Below are positions 48,698 to 56,628 of a stretch of DNA of 64,000 nucleotides, piece after piece; positions within the stretch are counted from its first letter, which is position 1; each line of letters starts with the position of its first letter. The translations under genes and the position numbers were made by a program. This DNA comes from Verrucomicrobiaceae bacterium UBA1938 (GTDB taxonomy: Bacteria > Verrucomicrobiota > Verrucomicrobiia > Verrucomicrobiales > Verrucomicrobiaceae): assembly GCA_002336895.1 (NCBI GenBank), contig DDFC01000020.1:278414-342413 (forward strand). Direction: 5' to 3'. The notes under the pieces were generated by a model, which was not told the DNA's origin, did no database searches, and worked only from the letters and a program-made list of their open reading frames with translations.

Positions 48698-49360
48698 ATG
48701 ACCGCTCTCATCATTGACGACGAAATCCAGATCCGCCGCCTGCTGCGCATGGCGCTGGAGGCCAAGGGATACACCGTGCGGGAGGCGGACAAGGGCCAGC
48801 TCGGATTGCAGGAGGCCGTCTTTCACAAGCCGGATGTCATCCTGCTGGATCTCGGCCTGCCAGACATGGATGGCGTGGAGGTGCTGAAGCGGCTGCGCGA
48901 ATGGAGCAGCGTGCCTGTGCTCATTCTCAGCGTGCGTGATCAGGAGTCGGTCAAGCTGGCCGCCTTTGAGGCCGGAGCGGATGACTATGTGTGCAAGCCC
49001 TTCAGCACTGCGGAGCTCATGGCACGACTGAGCGCCATCCAGCGCCGCCATGGAGCCCATGATGAAACGAGCCTGCAGGCGGGGCCGCTCGTGCTGGATC
49101 CCGTGCATCATGAGGCACACCTGAACGGCCAGCCGCTCAAGCTCACACCCACCGAGTATGCGCTGCTGGCGCAGCTCGTGCGTCATGCAGGCAAGGTCGT
49201 CACGCTGAAGCAGCTGCTGCGTGCGGTATGGGGGCCGCAGGCGGAGGAGCAAAGCCACTACCTGCGCGTGTATGCCAACCACCTGCGCAAAAAGCTCGAG
49301 GGCTCGTCCCTGGAGATCAAGAACGAGCCCGGCATCGGCTATCGCCTGGAGGAAGGCTGA
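48698..49360 (+). CDS. kdpE: Response regulator KdpE (OmpR family)
   Basis: 220 aa. Receiver with D-D at 7-8, phospho-acceptor Asp51 in I-L-L-D-L-G-L-P-D-M-D-G and Lys in V-C-K-P-F-S. The C-terminal winged helix shows L-T-P-T-E-Y-A-L-L, V-V-T-L-K-Q-L-L and the Y-L-R-V-Y-A-N-H-L-R-K-K-L-E motif. It activates kdp transcription. It converges with the following exported fusion protein gene, stops 8 bp apart. Confidence 0.95.
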   Translation: MTALIIDDEIQIRRLLRMALEAKGYTVREADKGQLGLQEAVFHKPDVILLDLGLPDMDGVEVLKRLREWSSVPVLILSVRDQESVKLAAFEAGADDYVCKPFSTAELMARLSAIQRRHGAHDETSLQAGPLVLDPVHHEAHLNGQPLKLTPTEYALLAQLVRHAGKVVTLKQLLRAVWGPQAEEQSHYLRVYANHLRKKLEGSSLEIKNEPGIGYRLEEG

Positions 49361-49367
49361 AGCCTGC

Positions 49368-51515
49368 TCATGGAGCTGAATCCTTCTCGATCACGGACAA
49401 CACGACAGAGGCAGGAATGGCTTCGTTCAGCATCATGAGTGTGGGGATGGTGGCTTTGCTGGCGGCAGGCTCCGAGCCTTGCGAGGCACCTGGCAGGGGG
49501 CGGATGCGGGCCACGTGGCCGATGGCGTTTCCATACTCGTCGAGGATGGCGGAACCGCTGCTGCCGTGCGCCCAGTCGGCGCTGACATCCATCCGCTGCT
49601 CCAGCGGGTTGTTTGGATCATCCGACTTAGATGCGGCATGCATGCGGTTCACCATGCCGGCGCTGAAGTGGCCGAGCACATCGCGTGGATCGCTCAAGCA
49701 GTAGGCGTGGTCGCCCACCTGCACATCACGGGTCAGCGCCAGCGGTTTCAAATCCTTGGCTGTAACCCGCAGGATGACGGTGTCTGCACGCTCGTCTGCG
49801 AAGAGCACGTTCTTGATGCCAATGATTTCCTCCTCACCCCGCACGATCACGGGGTGGCCATGATCGGCTCTCATGTTGGGAGGCGGTGTCATCACATGTC
49901 TGGCCGTGACCACGGCGTCTGGTGCAATGGCGAATCCCCCTCCCAGGCTGCTGTGCCAGAGGCTGCACTTGTCGCACTGATAAATCCAGCCCACGCGCAC
50001 ATGGGCCTCCGCAGCACGTCTTGCGATTTCGCGTCCTCGCAGCGGTGTGTTCAGCGGTGTGGCCAGTTTTATTTTTTCGTGCGAAGGATGATCGAGCTGG
50101 GATCGAAGTCCCTTGGGCGTCATGAGTTCTGATCTGGCGGCCAGTTTTTGCAGGCGGTCAAAAAGGGAGTTGGACGCAAGAACGGCGCGCTCCGCTTTCT
50201 CCGCACTCGGGGGGATGGAGGCCACGGCGGATGGTTTGCCTGTGGCTTTGCCCAGGTTGCCCAGAGCTTTCTCCACGGTGCCGCGCAGGGCTCCGCCGCG
50301 CAGGTCGAAGCCGGAAGCCACGATGCGACCGGTGTCTCCATCGACCAGCCAGCATGAGGGAATGCCGCGAACACCATAGAGTTTCACGATGTCTCCCTGC
50401 CGGCTTGAGCCATCACAGATCTGAGGCCAGCTCACATTTCTGGTCTTGAGAAATTCGGGCAGATCAGCCGCATCTTCGTCATGGTCCAGGCTGACACCGA
50501 GTACACTGAAGCCGCGCGGCTCAAACTCCTCGTATACCTTGGCAAGCCCCGGGAACTCGTGCACGCAGGGGCCGCACCAGGTGGCCCAGAAGTCCAGCAT
50601 CACCAGCCTGCCTTTGAAATCTTGTGGGAAACGCACGGTCTTGCCATCCAAGGTCTTGGCTTCGAATGAGGGGGCTGGCTGTCCGATCTGTGGACCCGAA
50701 TTTTTTGGCAGCGGACGCAGCTCGGACAAGTCAATCGACTCCTGGGTTTGTTTCTCCTCGCGCATTTGCGCCAGGGGCTTGTCTGAACGCACCAGATCAA
50801 AACGTGAGCCATCGGGGGCAAGGTTTTTCACCTCATACACAGCCTCCTCAATGACGAAAGGTTTGTTGAGATGGAACTCCTCCTTCCTGAGATCGATGCG
50901 TCTGTTTGCATTCACATCGATGCACAGGCTGGTGTGCTCCGTGGTAAATTCACCAGTGGTGGAATCATCGCTCAGGTAGACTGTCATCTCCCTTCCTTTG
51001 AGCTGGATTTTGCCGGTGCGGCCATAATCACGGTGATACATCAGCGGGGTTTGTCCTTTGAAGCGGCCATTGCTATAGAAGACGAGGCCCATCTCATGCG
51101 TGGCATCGGGGTATTTGAGCTGCACTTTGGCGGTGCCGTGCCATGAGATGATTTCACGATCGCCTTCAGTATGCGCATGAAACTGCCATTTGACCTCGGG
51201 GTCGTTGGTCAGATCTCCGTCGCCATTGGCATCCAGCCACAGCCGGATATCCTTGGGGGAGCGCTCATCAAGGATGATGCCCATGTAGCTGCGCTGGCTT
51301 TTCAAGCCGGTCGCCAGCATGGAATAACGTGGATTGACCAGACCTTCAGGAACTTTGACGATCTGCTCCGGTTTTTCCTGCAGCGACGGTGCAAACTTTG
51401 GCACTTGATAGTGAGTCTTGTCATAGAATCCTTCGGACATCCATTCAAGCCGCACCTCGTCCGCAGGGACGGAGGCAAGGGGCAGCACACAAAGAAGCAG
51501 CATGAAAGGTTTCAT
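49368..51515 (-). CDS. Exported fusion: TlpA-like thioredoxin plus trypsin-like protease
   Basis: 715 aa with signal peptide. Residues 1 to about 280 form an unknown region with EF-hand-like acidic loops (D-A-N-G-D-G-D-L-T near residue 115, D-V-N-A-N-R-R-I-D near 195). Then a TlpA/ResA-type thioredoxin domain (about 280-420) with W-A-T-W-C-G-P-C near 309-316. The last 200 residues look like a chymotrypsin-fold protease: His in T-A-R-H-V, Asp in A-D-T-V-I and Ser in H-G-S-S-G-S-A. A C-D-K-C pair lies between. The combination suggests envelope protein disulfide and proteolytic quality control. No close neighbours on its strand. Confidence 0.75.
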   Translation of the reverse strand: MKPFMLLLCVLPLASVPADEVRLEWMSEGFYDKTHYQVPKFAPSLQEKPEQIVKVPEGLVNPRYSMLATGLKSQRSYMGIILDERSPKDIRLWLDANGDGDLTNDPEVKWQFHAHTEGDREIISWHGTAKVQLKYPDATHEMGLVFYSNGRFKGQTPLMYHRDYGRTGKIQLKGREMTVYLSDDSTTGEFTTEHTSLCIDVNANRRIDLRKEEFHLNKPFVIEEAVYEVKNLAPDGSRFDLVRSDKPLAQMREEKQTQESIDLSELRPLPKNSGPQIGQPAPSFEAKTLDGKTVRFPQDFKGRLVMLDFWATWCGPCVHEFPGLAKVYEEFEPRGFSVLGVSLDHDEDAADLPEFLKTRNVSWPQICDGSSRQGDIVKLYGVRGIPSCWLVDGDTGRIVASGFDLRGGALRGTVEKALGNLGKATGKPSAVASIPPSAEKAERAVLASNSLFDRLQKLAARSELMTPKGLRSQLDHPSHEKIKLATPLNTPLRGREIARRAAEAHVRVGWIYQCDKCSLWHSSLGGGFAIAPDAVVTARHVMTPPPNMRADHGHPVIVRGEEEIIGIKNVLFADERADTVILRVTAKDLKPLALTRDVQVGDHAYCLSDPRDVLGHFSAGMVNRMHAASKSDDPNNPLEQRMDVSADWAHGSSGSAILDEYGNAIGHVARIRPLPGASQGSEPAASKATIPTLMMLNEAIPASVVLSVIEKDSAP

Positions 51516-51701
51516 AGCAGCAGTGGGTGGTGGGTTGGGGGCGGCCTCGTTTGTTCGATCGAAGCCGGCTGAATTAGCCGCTGAGATTATGACTGTGACA
51601 GGATGGTCTCCGCTGTTCCGGGGCAGGGCGGGTCATGCCGGGGTCAAGGCCGGGCAAGAATTCAGGCTTTGCGCCTGCGGCAGCCTGTGGTTTAGGGGCG
51701 C

Positions 51702-52958
51702 ATGCCTTCATCCCCAACCCATGATGCCGCTCCTTCTCCGCTCATGCCCCGCGCCTGGCTGATTGTTGGGCTGCTGTTTCCGGTGGCGCTGCTGAACTAT
51801 CTGGACCGTCAGATGATCGCCTCCATGAAATCGTCCGTAATGGGGGACCTCAAGGACATCGGCAGCGAGGAAAACTGGGGACATATGCTGGCCTCGTTCA
51901 AATGGGTGTACGCCATCTTTAGTCTTGTAGGCGGGTATGTTGCGGACCGTTTCAGCCGCAAACTGACGATCTGTGGCAGCTTGTTTGTATGGTCGCTCAT
52001 CACCTGGCTTACCGGGCACGTGGGCAGCTTCAATGAGTTGTACTGGGCGCGCACGCTCATGGGCATCAGCGAGGCGTTTTATATTCCTGCGGCGCTGGCC
52101 TTGATCACAGATTATCATACTGGAGGGACACGCTCGCGTGCGGTGGGAGTGCATCAAATGGGCATGTACTTTGGCCAGATGATTGGCGGCTTTGCCGGCC
52201 TCGTGGCGGATGCGCCCGAGTTGGGCTGGCGTTTCATGTTTGACTTCACAGGACTCGCGGGCGTGCTCTACGCAATTCCTCTGCTGTTCCTGTTGCGTGA
52301 GGTGCCGAGGCAGGCCGAGGAAGAAAAAGCTGCGTCAGGAACTGGTGGAGGTTTGATTCTGAATCTGCTGACCAACCGAAACTTCATCCTGCTGGTGTTC
52401 TACTTCACCCTGCCAGCGCTGGCCGCCTGGGTGGTGCGCGACTGGATGCCGGCCATTCTGCAAAAGGCCTTCAATATCAGCCAAGGCAAGGCGGGCATCT
52501 CCGCCGCACTCTACTGGCAGGCGGCGGCGCTGCTCTCCGCCGTGCTCGGCGGCTGGCTGGCTGACCGCTGGATGCGGCGCAGCGAGCGCGGCCGCATCTA
52601 TGTCAGCGCCATTGGCATGATGCTCATCGTGCCTGCCATGTTTGGCGTGGGCAATGCGCCTGCACTGAACTCCTTCGCTCTGGCCATCGCCGCGCTCGTG
52701 CTCTTTGGCATGGGGTGGGGCTTTTTTGACTGCAACAACATGCCCATCCTCAGCCAGATCGTGAGTCCGCACCAGCGCGCCACTGGCTACGGCATCATGA
52801 ATTTCGTCAGCATGATGTTCGGCGGGCTGGCTGACTGGGGCTTTGGCCGGATGACGGACATGCACGTGCCGCTGAATATCATCTTTAGCGCCTTCGCCCT
52901 GGTGTGCGTGTTCTCGCTGGTGCTCGTGCTGCTGATCAGGCCGAAGCAGGGGGCGTGA
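51702..52958 (+). CDS. MFS transporter
   Basis: 418 aa, 12 membrane helices. The N-terminal helix 1 motif N-Y-L-D-R-Q and the loop 2-3 G-G-Y-V-A-D-R-F-S-R-K are the family signatures, with W-A-R-T-L-M-G-I-S-E-A-F-Y-I-P in helix 4. This resembles the organic-anion/sugar-phosphate or spinster-type subfamilies. Substrate unknown. A second start 39 nt on is possible. Next to the leftward cysteine desulfurase gene with stops 3 bp apart. Confidence 0.85.
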   Translation: MPSSPTHDAAPSPLMPRAWLIVGLLFPVALLNYLDRQMIASMKSSVMGDLKDIGSEENWGHMLASFKWVYAIFSLVGGYVADRFSRKLTICGSLFVWSLITWLTGHVGSFNELYWARTLMGISEAFYIPAALALITDYHTGGTRSRAVGVHQMGMYFGQMIGGFAGLVADAPELGWRFMFDFTGLAGVLYAIPLLFLLREVPRQAEEEKAASGTGGGLILNLLTNRNFILLVFYFTLPALAAWVVRDWMPAILQKAFNISQGKAGISAALYWQAAALLSAVLGGWLADRWMRRSERGRIYVSAIGMMLIVPAMFGVGNAPALNSFALAIAALVLFGMGWGFFDCNNMPILSQIVSPHQRATGYGIMNFVSMMFGGLADWGFGRMTDMHVPLNIIFSAFALVCVFSLVLVLLIRPKQGA

Positions 52959-52961
52959 AGC

Positions 52962-54083
52962 TTACAAGGGCCTGCCGCCACGGTTCAGCTCTTCAAACAC
53001 TTCGGCAAATGCCGCAGCGAGCGCCTGCCAGTCTGCGGCGCTGCTGTCCCAGCCGCTGCTGAGGCGCACCACGCGTTTGAGTTCTGCGGCATCCGCTCCC
53101 AAGGCCGTGACGACCACGGAGGAGCCTTCTTTGCCTGAGCTGCAGGCGGAGCCGGTGGAGATGCTGAAGCCGCGTCTTGAGAGCCTTGTGAGCCATTTCA
53201 GGTTGTCATGCTCCGGCATCACCATCAGCACCGTGTTCCAGAGGCGGGGGGCGGATTCGCTGATCACCCGCAGGGAGTCAAAGCGTGTGCGCAGCGAGGC
53301 GATGAAGGCATCTCGCAGAATGCTCTGCGTCTTTGCGACTTCACTCAAACGAGGAGTGACCGTTTCCAGAGCCGTGACCATGGCCTCCACCGCCGGATAG
53401 TTTTCCGTGCCTGCGCGCCGCCCATTCTCCTGCGGGCCGCCACGGATGAAGCCCAGGCGTGAATTCTCCTGTGGCAGCACGAGGAAACCACAGCCTTTGC
53501 CGCCGCCAAATTTATGCGCGCTGCCGGTGATGTAATCGCAGGTGCCGAGATCCGAGGCGTCAAGCTTGCCGAGCCACTGCGCGGCATCGGTATGAAAGAG
53601 CACACCCTGCTCGCGGCAGAGCGCAGCTAGCTCCTGCCAGGGCTGGAGGGCGCCACTTTCGTTGTTGGCCGCCATCACGGAGACGAGCGCGGGGCGACGG
53701 GTGGAAATGTGGTGCTTCAGGACATCGGTTTCCACCACGCCGTCGGTGTTCACGGGCAGCTCCACCACTTTCCGACATCGCGCGGCCTCGCGTACACTGG
53801 GGTGCTCGATGGCGGAGATCAAAACGAGTGCATCTGGCGGCAGGGTGGCAAACAGTGCGTTGTTGGACTCCGTGGCGCCCGAGGTGAAGACAATGCGCTC
53901 GGCCTCCGCTCCGATCAGTGTGCCCAGTCGCTCACGCGCAGTTTCCAGCTGCTGGCTCGCCAGCCCGGCATCGCGGTAGAGGCTGGATGGATTTTGCCAG
54001 TGCTTCTCGCTGGCTCGCAGCCAAGCCTCTCGTGCAGCCGGGTGCAGAGACGTGGTGGCATTGTGGTCAAAGTAGCCGTTCAT
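52962..54083 (-). CDS. Cysteine desulfurase (NifS/IscS-like)
   Basis: 373 aa from the ATG at 54083, chosen because it gives the standard M-N-G-Y-F-D-H-N-A-T-T start; the frame is open further. A PLP enzyme that releases sulfur from Cys for Fe-S clusters or thio-modification. The PLP Lys is in G-S-A-H-K-F-G-G near 193, Asp in H-T-D-A-A-Q, the R-A-G-T-E-N loop follows, and the catalytic Cys is in S-T-G-S-A-C-S-S-G. The start overlaps the upstream membrane protein stop by 4 bp. No iscU or iscR nearby, so its exact use is unclear; FdhD in the same operon needs a desulfurase partner. Confidence 0.9.
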   Translation of the reverse strand: MNGYFDHNATTSLHPAAREAWLRASEKHWQNPSSLYRDAGLASQQLETARERLGTLIGAEAERIVFTSGATESNNALFATLPPDALVLISAIEHPSVREAARCRKVVELPVNTDGVVETDVLKHHISTRRPALVSVMAANNESGALQPWQELAALCREQGVLFHTDAAQWLGKLDASDLGTCDYITGSAHKFGGGKGCGFLVLPQENSRLGFIRGGPQENGRRAGTENYPAVEAMVTALETVTPRLSEVAKTQSILRDAFIASLRTRFDSLRVISESAPRLWNTVLMVMPEHDNLKWLTRLSRRGFSISTGSACSSGKEGSSVVVTALGADAAELKRVVRLSSGWDSSAADWQALAAAFAEVFEELNRGGRPL

Positions 54084-54508
54084 GCAGCAGGCTTGAAACG
54101 GGATGGCAGTGGAATGTGCAGCAGCATGAGGACGAGCGAGAGGCCGATGTAGGGCAGCCAGTTGTCGCCCTGGCCGTTCGAGAGGATGCCATTCACAAAG
54201 CCGAGTACACCAATGCCCTCGCTCAGCGCAAAGACCACGACGTGACCCGCGATGAAGCGGCCGCGCTGCTGTGGATCGTCCAGACTGAGAGCGCCAGAGG
54301 CGAAGCCACCCAGCAGGAGCCTGCGCATGAGAAAACTCAAGACCGTGGCACTGCCTGCAATGAGTGCGATGATCTGCCCCATTGACCTGGGTGCGGTCTG
54401 GGATGGCGCGAAGGTCATCGAGCTCAGCATTACAGCATAGATGACGAGGGAGCTGCACAAAGCCCCCCAGATGATGAAGACGACAAGCTGCACCGGTTTC
54501 ATGGGCAC
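54080..54508 (-). CDS. Hypothetical four-helix membrane protein
   Basis: Not recognised. 142 aa with four hydrophobic helices (about 8-30, 44-60, 85-105, 117-135). It overlaps fdhD by 10 bp and the desulfurase by 4 bp, so lpxK, fdhD, this gene and the desulfurase appear to be one leftward transcript. It has no motif I can name. Confidence 0.7.
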   Translation of the reverse strand: MPMKPVQLVVFIIWGALCSSLVIYAVMLSSMTFAPSQTAPRSMGQIIALIAGSATVLSFLMRRLLLGGFASGALSLDDPQQRGRFIAGHVVVFALSEGIGVLGFVNGILSNGQGDNWLPYIGLSLVLMLLHIPLPSRFKPAA

Positions 54509-55323
54509 ATCTTCACACGCTGCGGATGCGTGTAAACATTCATCGTTTCTCCACGCAGAAAGCCCACCAGCGTCTGGCCCGCCTCCTGGGCAAAATCCAC
54601 GGCCAGGCTGCTCGGCGCGGAGATGGCCGCCACCAGAGAGATGCCGCCCGCCAGCGCCTTTTGAATGATCTCAAACGACACACGCCCGCTCACCAGCAGG
54701 ATGTGCCGCTCCAGCGGAAGCAGGCCGCGCTGCAGTGCGTAGCCGAGGATTTTATCCAGCGCATTGTGGCGGCCCACGTCCTCGCGCAGCACGATGAGGT
54801 TCCCATCCAGATCAAAGAGGCCGCTGGCATGCAGACCGCCGGTTTTGGCAAAGGTCTCCTGCGCGGCGCGCAGCTTGTCAGGCAGGCTGGCGATGAGGGC
54901 AGGGGTGACCTGCCAGTCTCCCACCACCGAGGGAAACTGCTGAAACACACTCTCGATGCTCGTCTTGCCGCACAGGCCGCAGCTGGACGCGCTGAAGACA
55001 TGACGGGTCAGGGAGTCCCAGTTCACCACCGCGCCGCCGAGCAGCACATCGACGATGTTGCCATGCTTGTTGTTCACGCTGGGGCATTGGGAGACCTCCA
55101 GGATGTCACGCGGGTTCTTCACCACGCCCTCGCTCACGAGGAATCCGCAGGCGAGCTCCTCGTCATGTCCCGGTGTGCGCATCACCACGGCTACGGAGCG
55201 GCCCTCCACGCGGATCTCCAGCGGCTCCTCGCGTGCGGTCACGTCATCCACCTCCACCGCGCCGCCGGTGGCGCCCACCTTGTGCAGGTGCACGGTGGCC
55301 ATGGCTGGATTGTCGGTGCTCAT
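54499..55323 (-). CDS. fdhD: FdhD, sulfurtransferase for formate dehydrogenase
   Basis: 274 aa. FdhD passes sulfur from a cysteine desulfurase to the molybdenum cofactor of formate dehydrogenase. The double-Cys motif S-S-C-G-L-C-G-K is near residue 119, with T-P-G-H-D-E-E-L-A-C-G-F and the late R-E-D-V-G-R-H-N-A-L-D-K-I. No formate dehydrogenase gene is in this window. The gene directly downstream of the membrane protein is a cysteine desulfurase, a sensible partner. The start overlaps lpxK's stop by one base. Confidence 0.92.
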   Translation of the reverse strand: MSTDNPAMATVHLHKVGATGGAVEVDDVTAREEPLEIRVEGRSVAVVMRTPGHDEELACGFLVSEGVVKNPRDILEVSQCPSVNNKHGNIVDVLLGGAVVNWDSLTRHVFSASSCGLCGKTSIESVFQQFPSVVGDWQVTPALIASLPDKLRAAQETFAKTGGLHASGLFDLDGNLIVLREDVGRHNALDKILGYALQRGLLPLERHILLVSGRVSFEIIQKALAGGISLVAAISAPSSLAVDFAQEAGQTLVGFLRGETMNVYTHPQRVKMCP

Positions 55324-56546
55324 CAGGATGCCTCCATGAAATCCGCAGGCAGCACTCCCGCAGGCACGCGGCGCGGCTCGGCAATAAGACGCACCATTTT
55401 ATCAAAGACATCTCGGCCGCGGATGATCTCGATCTCCACACGCATGAAGTAGAAGGGGATGTCGGCCTCCGGCAGCTTGGTGAAGCGCACGTAGTCCTTC
55501 TCCGTGGTGACCATGCAGTGCACATCCCGCCGCGTGCAGCGCTCGACGAACTGCTTGAGCTCCGGTCCGCGAAAGCGGTGATGGTCCGCAAAGCGTGCGG
55601 TCACCTCCACCTTGGCCCCCAGCCTGCGCAGGCCATTTTCAAAGCTCTCCGGCACGGCGATTCCTGAAAGCGCGCCTACAAACTTGTCCCGCAGACCGTC
55701 GATGGGAATGCGTTCTCCGGTGTGGATGTTTTCAAAGTGCACCGTGCGGTGGCGGCATTCGATGATCTCGGCGGCGCGGTTGTAGCGGCGGATCTGCTTC
55801 ACCACGTCCTCGCTGTCGCCGTCGGATTTGGTGATGAAGATGTAGCTGGCGCGGCGCAGGCTGCGGGGGGGCTCGCGCAGGGTGCCGCGTGGCAGCATGT
55901 AGCCATTCACACCAAAGGCGGCCGTTTTGTCGATCAGCACAATGTCATGCCGGTGCTTGAGCTTGAGGTACTGCAGCCCGTCATCCAGCACCAGCACGTC
56001 CGCGCCAAACTGCTGGATGGCATGCGCTCCGGCTTTGACGCGGTTTTTGTCCACCACCACCGGGATGCCGGGGCAGTTTTTCGCCAGCATGTAGGGCTCG
56101 TCCCCGGCATTGTGAGAATCCAGCAGCACTTTCTCGCCATCGGAGACGATGCGTGGCGGAGGCTCGGCGGGCTTGGGGATGAAGCCCAGACGTGCGGCCA
56201 GCTTTTTGGAGAAGGGCAGCTTTTTCTGCCGCTTGCTCTTGTAGCCGCGGCTCAGGATGCAGACGCGGCGCCCATGGTCATGCAGCGCCTTGGCCAGCAT
56301 CTCGACCACAGGAGTCTTGCCGGTGCCGCCGGTGGTGAGGTTCCCCACACTGATGACCGGCACGCCCAGATGGTGGTCGTGGATGTAGCGGTGGCGGTAG
56401 AGATAGAGCCGTGTGCGCACCGCCGCAGAGTAGATGCCCGAAAGACCACGGAAAATCACCCGCAGCAGCGAGGCACGGATGCCGCGGCGGTTGTTGATCA
56501 CCACGTCGATGACGAAGTTTTCGATGTCTTCCAGAGTGTCTCTCAC
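55323..56546 (-). CDS. lpxK: Tetraacyldisaccharide 4'-kinase
   Basis: 407 aa, somewhat longer than typical. It phosphorylates the lipid A disaccharide at 4'. Walker A G-G-T-G-K-T-P is near 73-79, with V-G-N-L-T just before. D-D-G-L-Q-Y (the family D-D-G-x-Q) and the late T-T-E-K-D-Y-V-R are intact. It is the first gene of the leftward transcript with fdhD. Together with the LpxL-like gene it supports a Gram-negative envelope. Confidence 0.92.
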   Translation of the reverse strand: MRDTLEDIENFVIDVVINNRRGIRASLLRVIFRGLSGIYSAAVRTRLYLYRHRYIHDHHLGVPVISVGNLTTGGTGKTPVVEMLAKALHDHGRRVCILSRGYKSKRQKKLPFSKKLAARLGFIPKPAEPPPRIVSDGEKVLLDSHNAGDEPYMLAKNCPGIPVVVDKNRVKAGAHAIQQFGADVLVLDDGLQYLKLKHRHDIVLIDKTAAFGVNGYMLPRGTLREPPRSLRRASYIFITKSDGDSEDVVKQIRRYNRAAEIIECRHRTVHFENIHTGERIPIDGLRDKFVGALSGIAVPESFENGLRRLGAKVEVTARFADHHRFRGPELKQFVERCTRRDVHCMVTTEKDYVRFTKLPEADIPFYFMRVEIEIIRGRDVFDKMVRLIAEPRRVPAGVLPADFMEAS

Positions 56547-56628
56547 AGACGGGCATAGGAGGCGGGAAAGCGTGCCACGTCAATGAGACGCCTTGCTGTT
56601 TCCGGCGGAGTTTCGTAGCCTCGCGGAA

